A stretch of 64,000 nucleotides of DNA from Saprospira grandis DSM 2844 (GTDB lineage: Bacteria > Bacteroidota > Bacteroidia > Chitinophagales > Saprospiraceae): contig CAMDAB010000001.1 of NCBI GenBank assembly GCA_945888475.1, forward strand, positions 1-64,000, in the 5' to 3' direction. The stretch's first letter is position 1, and each line of letters begins with the position of its first letter. Both the position numbers and the translations under genes were made by a program. A model generated the notes under the pieces. It was not told the origin of the DNA. It saw only the letters and a list, made by a program, of their open reading frames with translations, and made no database searches. Positions 9,716-21,452 of the stretch are shown here, piece after piece.

Positions 9716-9762
9716 TTTTTTAAGAATCTTATAAAAGACTTGCATAATTCCATAATAATAAC

Positions 9763-9798
9763 ATAAAAGCCGGCTTCAAATCTGAAACCGGCTTTTAT
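9763..9798. terminator. Bidirectional terminator between DUF3467 gene and rpoC
   Basis: An 11-bp perfect stem (ATAAAAGCCGG paired with CCGGCTTTTAT) is extended by three more pairs after one mismatch, with a short loop. The stem ends are A-rich on one side and T-rich on the other, so it can terminate transcription in both directions. It lies between two convergent stop codons. Confidence 0.85.
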
Positions 9799-9820
9799 AG
9801 TTATAATAAGTTTGGAATTT

Positions 9821-12800
9821 TTAGAATTCCCCCTCACTGAATTCTTCTTCGAATTCTTCATCAGTAAGCGCAGCTTCTTCGAATTGCCTCATACCTGTAC
9901 CAGCAGGAATACGTTTTCCTACAATAACATTTTCTTTAAGACCTGCAAGACCGTCGGTTAGAGCAGAAATTGCAGCTGTACTAAGTACTTTAGTTGTTTC
10001 TTGGAAAGATGCAGCCGAAATCCAGCTTTCAGTACCCAATGACGCTTTTGTTATACCCTGAAGAATAGGTCTTGAAGTAGCGGGTAAAGCAGGATGAGCC
10101 GACATTAGTTTTTTGTCACCTCTGCGTAGTGTTGAATTTTCCTCTCTCAACTGACGTTCGGTAATGAACTGCCCAGCAAAGTATTTGGCAGAATCTCCTG
10201 CATCTTCAATAAGAAGCTTATCAAAAACTCTGTCATTTTCTTCGAGGAAGGCAAATTTACCTACTGCCTCTTTTTCAAGGAATTTAGTATCTCCAGGATC
10301 AACTATTTGTACTTTACGCATCATTTGACGGGCGATAACCTCAATATGTTTGTCATTGATGGTGATACCCTGGGCACGATAAACCTCCTGAATACCATCG
10401 ATAACATACTGTTGCACAGCATTTGGACCTTTGATTGCAAGAATGTCCTGTGGTGCTGTAGCTCCATTAGAAAGAGAAGTACCAGCTCGTACAAAGTCAC
10501 CTTCCTGCACAAGGATGTGCCTTGAAAGGCCTACAAGATATTTGCGCTTTTGACCGTCTTTGGCTTCAATAATAATTTCACGATTTCCACGTTTTACACG
10601 ACCAAAGCTAACAATACCATCAATTTCGGCAACAACTGCAGGGTTAGTTGGGCGGCGTGCTTCGAACAATTCAGTAACACGTGGTAAACCACCGGTGATA
10701 TCCTGAATTTTACCCATTGTACGAGGTATTTTCACTAAGGTTTGACCTTCACTTACCGCATCATTATCATTTATCATAATGTAGGAACCCACCGGAATTG
10801 TATATGAACGAAGTTCATTTTCATCTTTGTCTACAATACGAAGGATAGGCACCTTACGTTTGTTTTTGGATTCAATGACAACCTTTTGCTCATAACCGGT
10901 TTGTTCATCACGTTCAACACGGTACGTTACACCATCGTCAATGCTATCATACATGACAATACCGTCATATTCATTGATGATTGATGCATTATAGGCATCC
11001 CATTCAGAAATTAAATCACCTTTTTTGATGATATCACCTTCCTTAACATAGATATTTGATCCATAAACGAGGTGAGCAGTAGAGAGTACACGGTTATTTT
11101 TTGGATCAATGATACGCATCTCACCAGTACGCGAAATAACAATTTGTGTCTGTTTATTTTTGTCTTTATCGTAAAAGCTAACAGTTTTAACACTGTCGAA
11201 TTCGATTTTACCGTCGAATTTTGATTTCAATTCAGACTCCTCTGCTGTATATGATGCGACACCACCCACGTGGAAAGTACGCAGGGTCAACTGAGTACCA
11301 GGTTCACCGATAGATTGCGCAGCGATAATACCAACAGCATCACCCATTTCAGTCATACGTCCGGAAGCAGGATTTTTACCATAACACATAGAACATATAC
11401 CCTGACGAGCCTCGCAGGTTAGCACAGAACGCACCTCTACCATTTCTATATCGGCCTGCTCAATTTGGAGGGCCAATTCAGGAGATATAACATCTTCAGC
11501 TGACACAATCAGTTCATCTGTTTCCGGATGAAAGATGTCGTGCAGAGGATAACGACCTTCAATACGCTCTGAAAGTGGCTGTACTATTTTATCATTTTCG
11601 ATAAGAGCTGTAACTGTGATACCACGAAGTGTATTGCAATCATGTATATTGATAACAACATCCTGAGCAACATCAACAAGACGACGGGTAAGGTAACCTG
11701 CATCCGCTGTTTTTAAAGCGGTATCAGCAAGACCCTTACGTGCTCCGTGCGTAGAGATGAAGTATTCCAAAACCGAAAGACCGGCTACGAAATTAGAAAG
11801 GATAGGATTTTCAATGATTGCTCCACCTGTATCACCCGATTTACGAGGCTTAGCCATAAGGCCACGAAGTCCGCAAAGCTGTTTAATCTGTTGTTTAGAA
11901 CCACGCGCACCTGAATCAAGCATCATGTATACAGAGTTGAAACCCTGTTTGTGTGTAGATAGTTCTTTCATCAGTGCTGATGTAATCTTATTATCTGCTT
12001 GAGTCCATTCATCAATAATTTGATTATAGCGCTCGTTATTGGTTATAAGACCCATGTTATAGTTATCCCAGATTTCATCCACAGTAGCATGTGCCTCAAC
12101 TAAAACTTCATCGCGGTTCGAAGGATTGAGTAGGTCACTAAGGTTAAATGACAATCCACCACGGTAAGCCCAGAAGAAACCAAGATCCTTGATGTCATCT
12201 AAAAACTTCGCTGCAATAGGGAAATTAGTCTCTTTAAGAATGTAAGCAATTACCGTTTTGAGATTCTTTTTAGAAAGCAATTCGTCAATGTAAGGTAATG
12301 ACTTTGGAACAACCTGATTAAAGATAATTCTTCCAACAGTTGTTTCAATTCGTCTTGTGCTATAAGTGCCGTCACCATTAGGATGTGGTACTCTTACAGT
12401 TACATATGCATGTAAATCAACCTGACCCTCATTGTGTGCAATTATAGCTTCCTCTGCTGAGTAGAACTTACGACCTTCGCCTTTAACAATAGCATCGGCT
12501 TCAGTTCTCTTTCCTTTAGTGATGTAATAAAGACCCAAGACCATATCCTGAGAAGGAAGAGTAATAGGTGTTCCGTTCTGAGGATTGAGCATATTATGCG
12601 AAGAAAGCATCAGAATCTGGGCTTCGAGGATTGCCTGATTGCTTAGTGGAACGTGAACAGCCATCTGGTCACCGTCAAAGTCTGCATTAAAAGCCGCGCA
12701 GACAAGTGGGTGCAACTGAATTGCCTTCCCTTCAATCAATTTTGGCTGAAATGCCTGTATAGATAGACGGTGAAGTGTTGGAGCGCGATTAAGCATCACA

Positions 12801-14116
12801 GGATGTCCTTTTAGAACATTTTCCAAGATGTCCCAAATGATTGGATCTTTTCTATCTACTAGTTTTTTAGCAGATTTTACAGTTTTGACAATACCTCTCT
12901 CGATAAGTTTTCGTATTACAAAAGGCTTAAAGAGCTCAGCTGCCATATTTTTTGGGATACCACACTCGTGCAATTTAAGCGTAGGACCCACAACTATAAC
13001 CGAACGACCAGAATAGTCAACACGTTTACCGAGAAGGTTCTGACGGAAACGGCCCTGTTTACCTTTGAGCACATCACTCAGCGATTTTAAAGCACGACCA
13101 CCTTCCGCTTTGACTGCATTAGACTTACGTGAATTATCGAAAAGAGAGTCAACTGCCTCTTGAAGCATGCGTTTCTCATTTCTAAGAATCACTTCAGGTG
13201 CTTTGATTTCCAAAAGTCTTTTCAGACGGTTGTTTCTGATAATGACACGACGATAAAGATCGTTCAGGTCGGAACTGGCAAAACGACCACCATCCAGTGG
13301 CACAAGCGGACGAAGTTCAGGTGGAATAACTGGCAGATAATCTACTACCATCCACTCTGGTCTGTTCTCCATATTGTTTTGTCCTTCACGGAATGCCTCA
13401 ACAACACGCAAACGCTTCAATGCTTCAAGTTTTCTCTGTTGAGAATTCTCGTGAGCAGCTTTGTGACGCAAATCATAAGACAATTTTTCCAGATCTACCC
13501 TTTGCAATAAATCGCGGACAGCCTCTGCTCCCATTTTGGCAATAAATTTATTAGGATCCTCATCGGGTAGCATTTGGTTCTCCTTTGGAAGCATATCGAT
13601 AATATCGAGATATTCTTCTTCAGTAAGAAGATCTCTCCCCATGCTGCCGTTGATTGCCTTTTCGGAGATTGCACCAGGTTGTATTACAACGTAACGTTCG
13701 TAATAAACAATGGATTCGAGCTTTTTGGATGAAAATCCAAGAAGATATCCAATTTTATTGGGCAATGATTTGAAGTACCAGATATGAACAATAGGCACAA
13801 CAAGCTTGATGTGACCCATACGTTCGCGACGAACTTTTTTCTCAGTTACCTCTACACCGCAACGATCACAAACAATACCTTTGTAACGGATACGTTTGTA
13901 TTTTCCGCAAAAGCATTCATAGTCTTTTACAGGACCGAAAATACGCTCACAGAATAAACCGTCACGTTCGGGTTTGTAAGAACGGTAATTGATGGTTTCT
14001 GGTTTTAGAACCTCTCCAAACGAACGACCAAGAATTGAATCAGGCGATGCAAGACTTAGTGTTATTGTGCTGAAGTTATTCTTGATCTTGTTAGTGCTGC
14101 TCTTTTTAAATGACAT
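9821..14116 (-). CDS. rpoC: DNA-directed RNA polymerase subunit beta'
   Basis: The 1431-residue protein is the catalytic beta' subunit. The N-terminal zinc site is intact (Cys 68, 70, 83, 86). The active-site Mg motif N-A-D-F-D-G-D is present, as are the trigger loop and bridge helix region ([19 protein letters not shown]) and the second zinc site ([11 protein letters not shown]). An acidic tail rich in Glu and Phe ends the protein. Length is normal for Bacteroidota. It follows rpoB after 108 bp containing a strong hairpin, and ends at a bidirectional terminator. Confidence 0.99.
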   Translation of the reverse strand: MSFKKSSTNKIKNNFSTITLSLASPDSILGRSFGEVLKPETINYRSYKPERDGLFCERIFGPVKDYECFCGKYKRIRYKGIVCDRCGVEVTEKKVRRERMGHIKLVVPIVHIWYFKSLPNKIGYLLGFSSKKLESIVYYERYVVIQPGAISEKAINGSMGRDLLTEEEYLDIIDMLPKENQMLPDEDPNKFIAKMGAEAVRDLLQRVDLEKLSYDLRHKAAHENSQQRKLEALKRLRVVEAFREGQNNMENRPEWMVVDYLPVIPPELRPLVPLDGGRFASSDLNDLYRRVIIRNNRLKRLLEIKAPEVILRNEKRMLQEAVDSLFDNSRKSNAVKAEGGRALKSLSDVLKGKQGRFRQNLLGKRVDYSGRSVIVVGPTLKLHECGIPKNMAAELFKPFVIRKLIERGIVKTVKSAKKLVDRKDPIIWDILENVLKGHPVMLNRAPTLHRLSIQAFQPKLIEGKAIQLHPLVCAAFNADFDGDQMAVHVPLSNQAILEAQILMLSSHNMLNPQNGTPITLPSQDMVLGLYYITKGKRTEADAIVKGEGRKFYSAEEAIIAHNEGQVDLHAYVTVRVPHPNGDGTYSTRRIETTVGRIIFNQVVPKSLPYIDELLSKKNLKTVIAYILKETNFPIAAKFLDDIKDLGFFWAYRGGLSFNLSDLLNPSNRDEVLVEAHATVDEIWDNYNMGLITNNERYNQIIDEWTQADNKITSALMKELSTHKQGFNSVYMMLDSGARGSKQQIKQLCGLRGLMAKPRKSGDTGGAIIENPILSNFVAGLSVLEYFISTHGARKGLADTALKTADAGYLTRRLVDVAQDVVINIHDCNTLRGITVTALIENDKIVQPLSERIEGRYPLHDIFHPETDELIVSAEDVISPELALQIEQADIEMVEVRSVLTCEARQGICSMCYGKNPASGRMTEMGDAVGIIAAQSIGEPGTQLTLRTFHVGGVASYTAEESELKSKFDGKIEFDSVKTVSFYDKDKNKQTQIVISRTGEMRIIDPKNNRVLSTAHLVYGSNIYVKEGDIIKKGDLISEWDAYNASIINEYDGIVMYDSIDDGVTYRVERDEQTGYEQKVVIESKNKRKVPILRIVDKDENELRSYTIPVGSYIMINDNDAVSEGQTLVKIPRTMGKIQDITGGLPRVTELFEARRPTNPAVVAEIDGIVSFGRVKRGNREIIIEAKDGQKRKYLVGLSRHILVQEGDFVRAGTSLSNGATAPQDILAIKGPNAVQQYVIDGIQEVYRAQGITINDKHIEVIARQMMRKVQIVDPGDTKFLEKEAVGKFAFLEENDRVFDKLLIEDAGDSAKYFAGQFITERQLREENSTLRRGDKKLMSAHPALPATSRPILQGITKASLGTESWISAASFQETTKVLSTAAISALTDGLAGLKENVIVGKRIPAGTGMRQFEEAALTDEEFEEEFSEGEF

Positions 14117-14160
14117 ATAAAGCTATGATTATTAAATCAACAAGATTATTTCAAGCTATT

Positions 14161-14192
14161 AAACCTTTCGGGCAGTTTTGCCCGAAAGGTTT
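14161..14192 (-). terminator. Hairpin in the rpoB-rpoC spacer
   Basis: A perfect 14-bp stem (AAACCTTTCGGGCA with its complement) closes a 4-nt loop. On the transcribed strand it is followed only by a short T run (GGTTTAATAG), so it is likely a partial attenuator or an RNA processing/stability element, not a full terminator. It lies in the 108-bp gap between rpoB and rpoC. Confidence 0.6.
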
Positions 14193-14224
14193 TCAACTGT
14201 TAAGTTGAAAGGAAATAATTAATT

Positions 14225-17200
14225 TTACTCAAATTTGACATCCAAAGCCAAACCTCTCAATTCATGTATTAGTACATTAAATGATTCTGGTATTCCGGCA
14301 AGAGGCATGTTATCACCTTTTACAATTGATTCATAAGCTTTTGCACGACCTACGATATCATCTGATTTAATGGTGAGCAATTCTTGAAGAATGTGTGAGG
14401 CTCCATATGCTTCGAGTGCCCATACTTCCATTTCTCCAAAACGCTGACCACCAAATTGTGCTTTACCACCTAATGGTTGTTGTGTTATGAGTGAATATGG
14501 ACCAATTGAACGGGCATGCATTTTATCATCAACCATGTGTGAAAGCTTGATCATATAGATAACACCTACAGTTGCTTTCTGGTGGAAACGGTCACCTGTT
14601 TCACCATCATGTAAGTGCGTTTCACCATAGCTTGGCAAACCAGCTCTTTCTACATAATCGTTTACATCTTCAAGTTTAGCCTCGTCGAATACAGGTGTTG
14701 CAAATGTCATTCCCAACTTCTCACCAGCCCAACCTAGTACAGTTTCGAAAATCTGACCAAGGTTCATACGAGAAGGTACACCGAGAGGGTTAAGAACAAT
14801 ATCCATTGGTGTTCCATCCGGCAAGTAAGGCATATCTTCATCACGTACTATCCTTGCAACAATACCTTTATTACCGTGACGACCTGCTAATTTATCCCCT
14901 ACCTGAAGTTTACGCTTCTGAGCAAGATAAACCTTGGCTAGTTTTAATACACCTGCCGGAAGTTCGTCACCAATAGTAATCGCAAACTTTTCGCGTTTAT
15001 AAACACTGATAGCTTCGTTTACTTTGATGGTATAATTATGCAATAACTTACGAACTAATCCATTGAGTCTTTCATCATCTGTCCAACCGAAATAGTCGAT
15101 ATTGTTGTAATCTAGGTCTTTCAGTAACTTTTGAGTGAATTTTGAACCCTTAGGTATAACCATTTCATTGTAAATACTTTTAACACCCTGAGAAGATTTT
15201 CCTTCGAGAATGACAAAAAGTTTTTCATTTAATCTAATGGTTAATGCTTCAACGTCAGTTTCATGAGTTTTATCTAATTTCTCCAACATCTTTTTATCCT
15301 TTGCTTTCTGGACTTTGTCCTTTTTAGCTCTGCGGAAAAGACGGGTATCAACGATGACACCACGTGTTGATGGTGGAACTTTAAGAGAAGCATCTTTTAC
15401 ATCACCGGCTTTATCACCAAAGATTGCTCGAAGAAGTTTTTCTTCAGGAGTTGGATCAGATTCACCTTTAGGTGTAATTTTACCGATGAGAATATCACCA
15501 TCGCGAACCCAAGCTCCAATGCGAATTACTCCGTATTCATCAAGATCTTTTGTTGCCTCTTCACTAACATTCGGAATATCGTTTGTAAACTCTTCTTCAC
15601 CAAGTTTAGTATCACGAACATCTAATTCAAACTCTTCGATATGAACTGAAGTAAAGATATCTTCACGTACTACACGCTGAGATAGAACGATAGCATCTTC
15701 AAAATTATAACCTTTCCATGGCATGAATGCAACTTTCAGGTTTTGACCAAGCGCAAGCTCACCATTATCTGTAGCATAACCTTCACAAAGAATTTGTCCT
15801 TTTTTAACACGTTGGTCTTTGCTGACAATCGGTTTAAGATTGATACATGTATTCTGGTTGGTACGACGGAACTTGATGAGTTCATAAGTTGTGAGATCCT
15901 GATCAAAGGTTACCATCTTTTCATCATCGCTACGGTCGTAACGAATTACAATTTTCTTAGCATCTACATAGTCAACTACTCCTTCACCTTCCGCATTAAT
16001 TAACATTCTGGAGTCTTCAGCAACTTTAGCTTCCAAACCTGTTCCAACAATTGGAGCAGATGGCTTTAAAAGCGGTACAGCCTGACGTTGCATGTTTGAA
16101 CCCATTAGGGCACGGTTTGCATCATCGTGTGAAAGGAATGGAATTAATGATGCAGAAACACCTACGATTTGGTTTGGAGCAATATCTATATAGTCAACAT
16201 CCACGGGTGATAATACAGGAAACTCACCATTATCGCGACATTTGATTCTATCTGTATCGAAAAACCCTTTTTCATCTATGGGTGTATTTGCCTGAGCTAT
16301 GATTCCAAAATCTTCCTCTTCTGCAGTCAGATAAGTAGGATCATCCGTAAAATTGATTCGCTCACCATCCATAATTTTGCGGTATGGTGTTTCTATGAAT
16401 CCCATTTTGTTAACCTTTGCATGTACACATAGTGTAGATATAAGACCAATATTAGGTCCTTCAGGCGTTTCAATGGTACACAGACGACCATAATGCGAAT
16501 AGTGAACGTCACGCACTTCAAAGCCTGCACGCTCGCGAGAAAGACCACCTGGGCCAAGTGCAGAGATACGCCTTTTGTGGGTGATTTCTGAAAGTGGATT
16601 GGTTTGATCTAGAAACTGAGAGAGCTGACTTGTTCCAAAAAATGAATTGATTACAGAGGATAAAGTTCTTGCGTTAATTAGATCTACTGGTGTAAAAACT
16701 TCATTATCACGAACATTCATACGCTCGCGAATCGTCCTAGCCATACGTGCTAAGCCCACACCAAATTGGGCATAAAGCTGTTCACCTACAGTTCGAACTC
16801 TACGATTACTTAAGTGGTCAATATCATCAATTTCAGCTTTTTGATTGATCAATTTTACAAGATACTTAACAATATGGATAATGTCCTCTTTTGTGAGAAC
16901 GATCGTTTCCATTGGTGTATCAAGTTCGAGTTTGCGGTTGATTTTATAGCGACCAACATCTCCTAAACTATATCGTTTATCAGAGAAGAAGAGTTTTTCT
17001 ATTATACCACGCGCAGTTTCATCGTCAGGAGGATCGGAACCTCTTAATTGACGATAGATATGTTGAACCGCCTCAATTTCTGAGTTTGATGTGTCTTTTT
17101 GTAAAGTATTATAAATAATTGAATAATCATCTTCAATATCTTCCCTTTGCAGAATAATTTTATCTACACCTGTTGAAATGATATCTTCGATGTTATCTTC

Positions 17201-18055
17201 ATCGAGAATTACATCACGCTCGAGAATTACTTCATTTCTTTCGATAGAAACAACTTCGCCTGTATCTTCATCGACAAAATCTTCAACCCAACTACGCAAA
17301 ACACGTGCAGCAAGCTTTCTTCCGATATTAGTTTCAAGATTCTCTCTACTTACCTCAACTTCGTCAGCCAGGCCGAAGAGGTTTAGGATATCACGGTCAG
17401 AATCATACCCAATTGCTCTAAGAAGTGTAGTTACAGGGAATTTTTTCTTACGATCGATGTATGCATACATGACTGAATTAATGTCAGTTGCAAATTCCAT
17501 CCAAGCACCTTTAAATGGAATAACTCGAGCAGAATAAATTCTGGTACCGTTCGGATGACGGCTTTGTCCAAAGAACACACCCGGAGAACGATGTAACTGA
17601 GAAACGATTACACGTTCAGCACCATTTATAACAAAAGTGCCTTTGGGAGTCATATAAGGAATGTTTCCCAAGAATACATCCTGTACAGTCTGTTCAAAAT
17701 CTACATGTTCTTCATCATTACAAGAAAGACGAAGCTTTGCTTTGAGCGGTACACTGTAAGTGAGACCACGGTCCATACACTCGTCAATAGAGTAACGAGG
17801 AGGATCAATATAATAATTTAAAAATTCGAGGACAAATATATTTCTGGCATCAGAAATAGGAAAATTTTCTTGAAAAACCTGGTATAGCCCTTCGTTTATA
17901 CGGTTTTCGGGAGTTGTCTCCAACTGAAAAAATTCCTCGAAAGATTTCAATTGAATTTCCAGAAAATCGGGGTAATGAGAATCATGTTTGATTTTCCCGA
18001 AATTGAAACGTTCAATTGATTTTCTCTCCTGGACTTGGGAAGTATGTTTTGCCAT
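14225..18055 (-). CDS. rpoB: DNA-directed RNA polymerase subunit beta
   Basis: About 1276 residues from the ATG at 18055. The frame is open up to a TTG at 18076, but the ATG gives M-A-K-H-T-S, the better start. Visible landmarks include the rifampicin-binding region ([17 protein letters not shown]), the S-A-L-G-P-G-G-L motif, and the C-terminal [17 protein letters not shown]. Within the rifampicin cluster the residues look wild type by comparison with E. coli. It is preceded by rplL after a spacer with a strong hairpin. Confidence 0.98.
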   Translation of the reverse strand: MAKHTSQVQERKSIERFNFGKIKHDSHYPDFLEIQLKSFEEFFQLETTPENRINEGLYQVFQENFPISDARNIFVLEFLNYYIDPPRYSIDECMDRGLTYSVPLKAKLRLSCNDEEHVDFEQTVQDVFLGNIPYMTPKGTFVINGAERVIVSQLHRSPGVFFGQSRHPNGTRIYSARVIPFKGAWMEFATDINSVMYAYIDRKKKFPVTTLLRAIGYDSDRDILNLFGLADEVEVSRENLETNIGRKLAARVLRSWVEDFVDEDTGEVVSIERNEVILERDVILDEDNIEDIISTGVDKIILQREDIEDDYSIIYNTLQKDTSNSEIEAVQHIYRQLRGSDPPDDETARGIIEKLFFSDKRYSLGDVGRYKINRKLELDTPMETIVLTKEDIIHIVKYLVKLINQKAEIDDIDHLSNRRVRTVGEQLYAQFGVGLARMARTIRERMNVRDNEVFTPVDLINARTLSSVINSFFGTSQLSQFLDQTNPLSEITHKRRISALGPGGLSRERAGFEVRDVHYSHYGRLCTIETPEGPNIGLISTLCVHAKVNKMGFIETPYRKIMDGERINFTDDPTYLTAEEEDFGIIAQANTPIDEKGFFDTDRIKCRDNGEFPVLSPVDVDYIDIAPNQIVGVSASLIPFLSHDDANRALMGSNMQRQAVPLLKPSAPIVGTGLEAKVAEDSRMLINAEGEGVVDYVDAKKIVIRYDRSDDEKMVTFDQDLTTYELIKFRRTNQNTCINLKPIVSKDQRVKKGQILCEGYATDNGELALGQNLKVAFMPWKGYNFEDAIVLSQRVVREDIFTSVHIEEFELDVRDTKLGEEEFTNDIPNVSEEATKDLDEYGVIRIGAWVRDGDILIGKITPKGESDPTPEEKLLRAIFGDKAGDVKDASLKVPPSTRGVIVDTRLFRRAKKDKVQKAKDKKMLEKLDKTHETDVEALTIRLNEKLFVILEGKSSQGVKSIYNEMVIPKGSKFTQKLLKDLDYNNIDYFGWTDDERLNGLVRKLLHNYTIKVNEAISVYKREKFAITIGDELPAGVLKLAKVYLAQKRKLQVGDKLAGRHGNKGIVARIVRDEDMPYLPDGTPMDIVLNPLGVPSRMNLGQIFETVLGWAGEKLGMTFATPVFDEAKLEDVNDYVERAGLPSYGETHLHDGETGDRFHQKATVGVIYMIKLSHMVDDKMHARSIGPYSLITQQPLGGKAQFGGQRFGEMEVWALEAYGASHILQELLTIKSDDIVGRAKAYESIVKGDNMPLAGIPESFNVLIHELRGLALDVKFE

Positions 18056-18174
18056 TGTAGCTTTTTGATTTAACAACTGATTAAATTAAAATCAGCCAAA
18101 TTTGTTGAAGCTAAATTAGATTAACTGCATTTTACTTTAGATCTAAATACAGATAATCATTACTAAGAGTAATA

Positions 18175-18204
18175 GGCTTAGTTACTGAAAACAGTAACTA
18201 AGCC
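18175..18204 (-). terminator. Hairpin in the rplL-rpoB spacer (likely attenuator)
   Basis: A perfect 13-bp stem (GGCTTAGTTACTG and its complement) closes an AAAA/TTTT loop. It sits in the ~210-bp rplL-rpoB gap, where many bacteria attenuate to lower rpoBC relative to ribosomal protein synthesis. The downstream T run on the transcribed strand is broken (TATTACTCTT), which fits partial termination. Confidence 0.65.
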
Positions 18205-18265
18205 CATTTTATCAGTGCAAATGCTGTCTGTTGAATTGGGACTCAACCATGCATTCGTTTTGAAA

Positions 18266-18640
18266 CTACTTAATTTCTATTTCAGCACCGGCACCTTCAA
18301 GAGTAGATTTTACTTTATCCGCTTCTTCTCTAGAAACTTTTTCTTTGAGTGTTGAAGGAGCACCATCTACTAGATCTTTAGCCTCTTTTAGTCCTAAGCC
18401 AAGAATGTTTTTAACTTCCTTAACAACGTTAAGTTTGTTTGGACCACCAGATTTGAGGATTACATCAAATTCGGTTTGTTCAACTGCTACTGGTGCAGCG
18501 TCACCACCACCTGCAACCATTACAGGAGCAGCAGCAGCTGGTTCGATACCGTAATCAGCTTTAAGGATATCAGCCAATTCTTTAACGTCTTTTACTGTGA
18601 GATTGACCAATTGCTCGGCCAAGGATTTTAAATCTGCCAT
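18266..18640 (-). CDS. rplL: 50S ribosomal protein L7/L12
   Basis: The 124-residue protein has the usual three parts: an N-terminal dimerisation helix region (1-35), an Ala/Gly hinge (about 36-52) and the C-terminal factor-binding domain ([20 protein letters not shown]). It forms the L12 stalk with L10, which recruits elongation and release factor GTPases. It follows rplJ after 68 bp. Confidence 0.98.
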   Translation of the reverse strand: MADLKSLAEQLVNLTVKDVKELADILKADYGIEPAAAAPVMVAGGGDAAPVAVEQTEFDVILKSGGPNKLNVVKEVKNILGLGLKEAKDLVDGAPSTLKEKVSREEADKVKSTLEGAGAEIEIK

Positions 18641-18708
18641 TTTATTATAGTTTTAAAAAATTCTACGAATAATAAATAATATTGATGTTGGTGGAAGCCG
18701 TAAATTGA

Positions 18709-19239
18709 TTAACCGCGTTCTTCCAGTGTCTTGAGAAGGCCACCTATAGTATTGCTACCATACTGCAATGAACCGACAAGGGTTTGCATTGGAGATTGTA
18801 GTAAACCAATAAGTTCGCCAAGCAACTCTTGTTTAGATTTGATTTTGGTAAGTGTATCTAGTTGATTGTCACCTACAAAAATTGCAGAATCAATAAAAGC
18901 TGCTTTGACTGATGGTTTCTCATTATCACCGCGGAATTCTTTGATTAGTTTGGCGGGAAGGTTACCTGAATCGGCAAACATTACAGCCGAAAAGCCTGTA
19001 AGTGAGTCAATAAGTTCAGAATAATTCTCATTATTTTCCTCTGTAGCACGTTCCAAAGCTTTCTTAATGAAAGAGTTTTTCACAACTGTCAAGTCAATAC
19101 CTTTTTCAAAGCAAAGACGTCGTAGTGAATTGGTCTTTTCAACATTAAGTGTTGAATGGTCTGTGATGTAGAAGTAACGGGATGTTTTGAACTGATTGCT
19201 AAGCTCTTCGATTACCGCCGCTTTTTCTTCGCGTTTCAT
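18709..19239 (-). CDS. rplJ: 50S ribosomal protein L10
   Basis: The 176-residue protein is normal length for L10. The N-terminal RNA-binding domain (M-K-R-E-E-K-A-A-V-I-E-E-L) and the T-V-V-K-N-S-F region are conserved. The C-terminal helices that bind L12 dimers follow (about 145-176). In many bacteria the L10-L12 complex represses its own mRNA; I did not identify a leader structure here. It sits 41 bp downstream of rplA. Confidence 0.97.
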   Translation of the reverse strand: MKREEKAAVIEELSNQFKTSRYFYITDHSTLNVEKTNSLRRLCFEKGIDLTVVKNSFIKKALERATEENNENYSELIDSLTGFSAVMFADSGNLPAKLIKEFRGDNEKPSVKAAFIDSAIFVGDNQLDTLTKIKSKQELLGELIGLLQSPMQTLVGSLQYGSNTIGGLLKTLEERG

Positions 19240-19280
19240 TTTATAATTTTTTTAAGACCTTAACGAATTGATTAACTTAT

Positions 19281-19973
19281 TTAACGAGCAATTTTGGTAT
19301 CAATTTTGACACCGGGGCTCATTGTAGAAGCAACCGTGATAGTTTTAACGTAAGTACCCTTAGCGGTTGAAGGTTTTATACGAACCAAAGTATCTATCAC
19401 CTCTTTTGCATTTTCGACCAATTGATTGGAATCGAAACCGACTCTTCCTACACTGGTGTGAATAATACCGTATTTGTCAACACGGAAGGAGGTCTTACCT
19501 TTTTTGATTTCGCGAACAGCGTCACCGACATTGGCAGTTACAGTTCCTGTTTTGGGATTGGGCATTAAGTTTCTCGGACCTAATACACGACCTAATTTAC
19601 CAACCTGAACCATAACGCTCGGCATAGCAACAATAACATCTACGTCTGTCCAGCCATTTGAAATTTTCTCTACGTATTCATCCAAACCAGCATAATCAGC
19701 TCCGGCATCTAATGCCTCCTGTTCTTTGTCAGGAGTACAGAAAACCAGAACCTTTTTCTCTTTCCCTGTACCATGAGGTAGAGTAATAGAGCCGCGAAGG
19801 TTTTGATCCGCTTTGCGGGGGTCAATTCCTAAACGAACATGGATGTCAACAGAGGCGTTGAACTTCGCATAGCTCACTTCTTTAACGAGTGACATTGCTT
19901 CCTCGAGCGTGTACAATTTAGTGGCATCAACTTTTTTAAGCGCTTCCGCTTGTTTTTTGCTAATTCGTGCCAT
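19281..19973 (-). CDS. rplA: 50S ribosomal protein L1
   Basis: The 230-residue protein has conserved L1 features: the rRNA-binding stretch [16 protein letters not shown], and [15 protein letters not shown]1 binds 23S rRNA at the mobile stalk near the E site and in some bacteria represses the rplKA transcript. It is separated from rplK by 85 bp. Confidence 0.98.
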   Translation of the reverse strand: MARISKKQAEALKKVDATKLYTLEEAMSLVKEVSYAKFNASVDIHVRLGIDPRKADQNLRGSITLPHGTGKEKKVLVFCTPDKEQEALDAGADYAGLDEYVEKISNGWTDVDVIVAMPSVMVQVGKLGRVLGPRNLMPNPKTGTVTANVGDAVREIKKGKTSFRVDKYGIIHTSVGRVGFDSNQLVENAKEVIDTLVRIKPSTAKGTYVKTITVASTMSPGVKIDTKIAR

Positions 19974-20058
19974 TTTTTTGTTTCTTTTTAAAATTTGAAC
20001 TTTGAGGTTCGAGGTTTAACCTCAACTTTTTTGATTTCCTTTCAGACTTTTCGAACTA

Positions 20059-20508
20059 CTAAGCCCAAGGGGGAGTCCCTTCAACAACAATACCCATACT
20101 ACGGGCAGTACCAGCTACCATTCTCATAGCCGAATCTACAGTAAAACAATTAAGATCCTGCATTTTAGTTTCGGCGATTTTCTTTACCTGTTCCCAAGAA
20201 ACCTTCCCTACTTTATTTCGGTTAGGCTGTGCTGATGCAGGTTTGTTATCGGCGATACCAGCTGCCTGTTTCAATAGTACAGATGCAGGGGCAGTTTTAA
20301 TTACAAATGTAAAAGACTTGTCTTTGTACACAGTAATAAGAACGGGACAAATCTGGCCCATTTTATCTTGTGAATCGGCATTAAATCTTTTGCAGAACTC
20401 CATGATGTTCACCCCTTTAGAACCCAAAGCAGGTCCAACAGGAGGAGCAGGATTAGCCATGCCGCCTTTTACCTGTAATTTGATTAATACTTCAATTTCC
20501 TTAGCCAT
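20059..20508 (-). CDS. rplK: 50S ribosomal protein L11
   Basis: The 149-residue protein has the N-terminal [20 protein letters not shown] motif and the C-terminal rRNA-binding domain (about 75-149). L11 forms the GTPase-associated centre with 23S rRNA helices 43-44 and is needed for RelA-type stringent signalling in other bacteria. It starts 6 bp after the nusG stop. Confidence 0.98.
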   Translation of the reverse strand: MAKEIEVLIKLQVKGGMANPAPPVGPALGSKGVNIMEFCKRFNADSQDKMGQICPVLITVYKDKSFTFVIKTAPASVLLKQAAGIADNKPASAQPNRNKVGKVSWEQVKKIAETKMQDLNCFTVDSAMRMVAGTARSMGIVVEGTPPWA

Positions 20509-20514
20509 TGTATA

Positions 20515-21060
20515 TTAAGATTGTTTTTCCACTTGCATAAAATTAAGCTCAACTTCAGTTCCACGTCCAAAAACTTTGATGATGACCTTAAGCTTTTTCT
20601 TTTCTTCATTAACTTCCTGTATAGTGCCCACAAAATTTTGGAATGGACCTTCAGTTACTTTTATTTCTTCTCCAATGATGAAAGGCTCTGCCAATGACTC
20701 GCCACTTTCTTCAGATGTATCAACTTTGCTAAGCAACCTTCTTACTTCATCATCTTTCATAGGTATCGGCTTGTCACGACCCAAGAAATGAATTACATCT
20801 TTGACTGCTGATAGGGTTTGTACCATTTCCCCCGTAAATTTTTCGGGAACAGCCTCCACCATGATATACCCTGGCGTAAGTGTTCTTTCCTGAATAACCT
20901 TTTTGCCGTTTCGTATTTTGTAGATTTTCTCAGTTGGAACAATTACATTCAAAACCACAGATCTCCACCCTGAACGATCAATTTCCATGTCTAGTCTTTC
21001 TTTTATTTTTCGTTCTTTATTCGAAACTATTCGTAGACAGTACCACTTTGTATCAGACAT
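20515..21060 (-). CDS. nusG: Transcription termination/antitermination protein NusG
   Basis: The 181-residue protein has the NGN domain (K-W-Y-C-L-R-I-V-S-N-K-E near the start) and a C-terminal KOW domain (G-P-F-Q-N-F-V-G-T-I-Q-E-V). NusG binds the RNA polymerase clamp and increases processivity; the KOW domain contacts Rho or S10. The Bacteroidota form has an extra beta insertion between the halves (about 40-65), also seen here. It lies between secE and rplK. Confidence 0.97.
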   Translation of the reverse strand: MSDTKWYCLRIVSNKERKIKERLDMEIDRSGWRSVVLNVIVPTEKIYKIRNGKKVIQERTLTPGYIMVEAVPEKFTGEMVQTLSAVKDVIHFLGRDKPIPMKDDEVRRLLSKVDTSEESGESLAEPFIIGEEIKVTEGPFQNFVGTIQEVNEEKKKLKVIIKVFGRGTEVELNFMQVEKQS

Positions 21061-21096
21061 AAAAGCTTAATTTCGGGAGAAAGTTGTGAAATAGAA

Positions 21097-21279
21097 TTAG
21101 TATATAAAATCTAACACAAGCAACAAAATCCAATCCATACCAAATAAAAGGAGAGAAAGAACAATTGTTGCTAAAATTACATTTATCGCTGTAAGTTCAA
21201 GTTGTGTCCAAGTTGGCCAACTCACTTTGTGAATCAGTTCTTTGTAGCTGTCATTAAAATATTTTACAATTGAATTCAT
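21097..21279 (-). CDS. secE: Preprotein translocase subunit SecE
   Basis: The 60-residue protein is a short SecE with an amphipathic cytoplasmic helix (K-Y-F-N-D-S-Y-K-E-L-I-H-K-V-S-W-P-T) and a single membrane helix (about 32-58). The K-V-S-W-P-T motif is diagnostic. SecE clamps SecY in the SecYEG channel. It lies between tRNA-Trp and nusG, the classical bacterial position. Confidence 0.96.
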   Translation of the reverse strand: MNSIVKYFNDSYKELIHKVSWPTWTQLELTAINVILATIVLSLLLFGMDWILLLVLDFIY

Positions 21280-21313
21280 TTTTTGCCTCTTTAGATTTTG
21301 TGAGCAAATTTTG

Positions 21314-21386
21314 CACGGGCAGAGGGGCTCGAACCCCCAACCGGCGGTTTTGGAGACCGCTACTCTACCAATTGAGCTATGCCCGT
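21314..21386 (-). tRNA. tRNA-Trp (CCA)
   Basis: A 73-nt cloverleaf: acceptor ACGGGCA/TGCCCGT, D stem GCTC/GAGT, anticodon stem GCGGT/ACCGC with loop CTCCAAA (anticodon CCA), T arm GGGGG-TTCGAGC-CCCTC with one G-U pair, and discriminator G. It lies between tuf and secE, a conserved arrangement. No CCA end is encoded. Confidence 0.96.
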
Positions 21387-21389
21387 GTA

Positions 21390-21424
21390 TAAAGGTTAAG
21401 CCCGCAATAACAGGCTTAACCTTT
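21390..21424 (-). terminator. Hairpin between tuf and tRNA-Trp
   Basis: A 12-bp perfect stem (AAAGGTTAAGCC with its complement) encloses a ~10-nt loop. On the transcribed strand it is followed by TTTATAC just before the tRNA-Trp 5' end. It may be a partial terminator or a processing signal that separates tuf mRNA from the tRNA. Confidence 0.55.
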
Positions 21425-21452
21425 TATTATATATTGCCTTATAGGCAGTTTA

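Noticed and set aside
18056-18076. Seven extra N-terminal codons on rpoB from TTG 18076
   Set aside because: The ATG at 18055 gives a usual N-terminus; the TTG has no better support.
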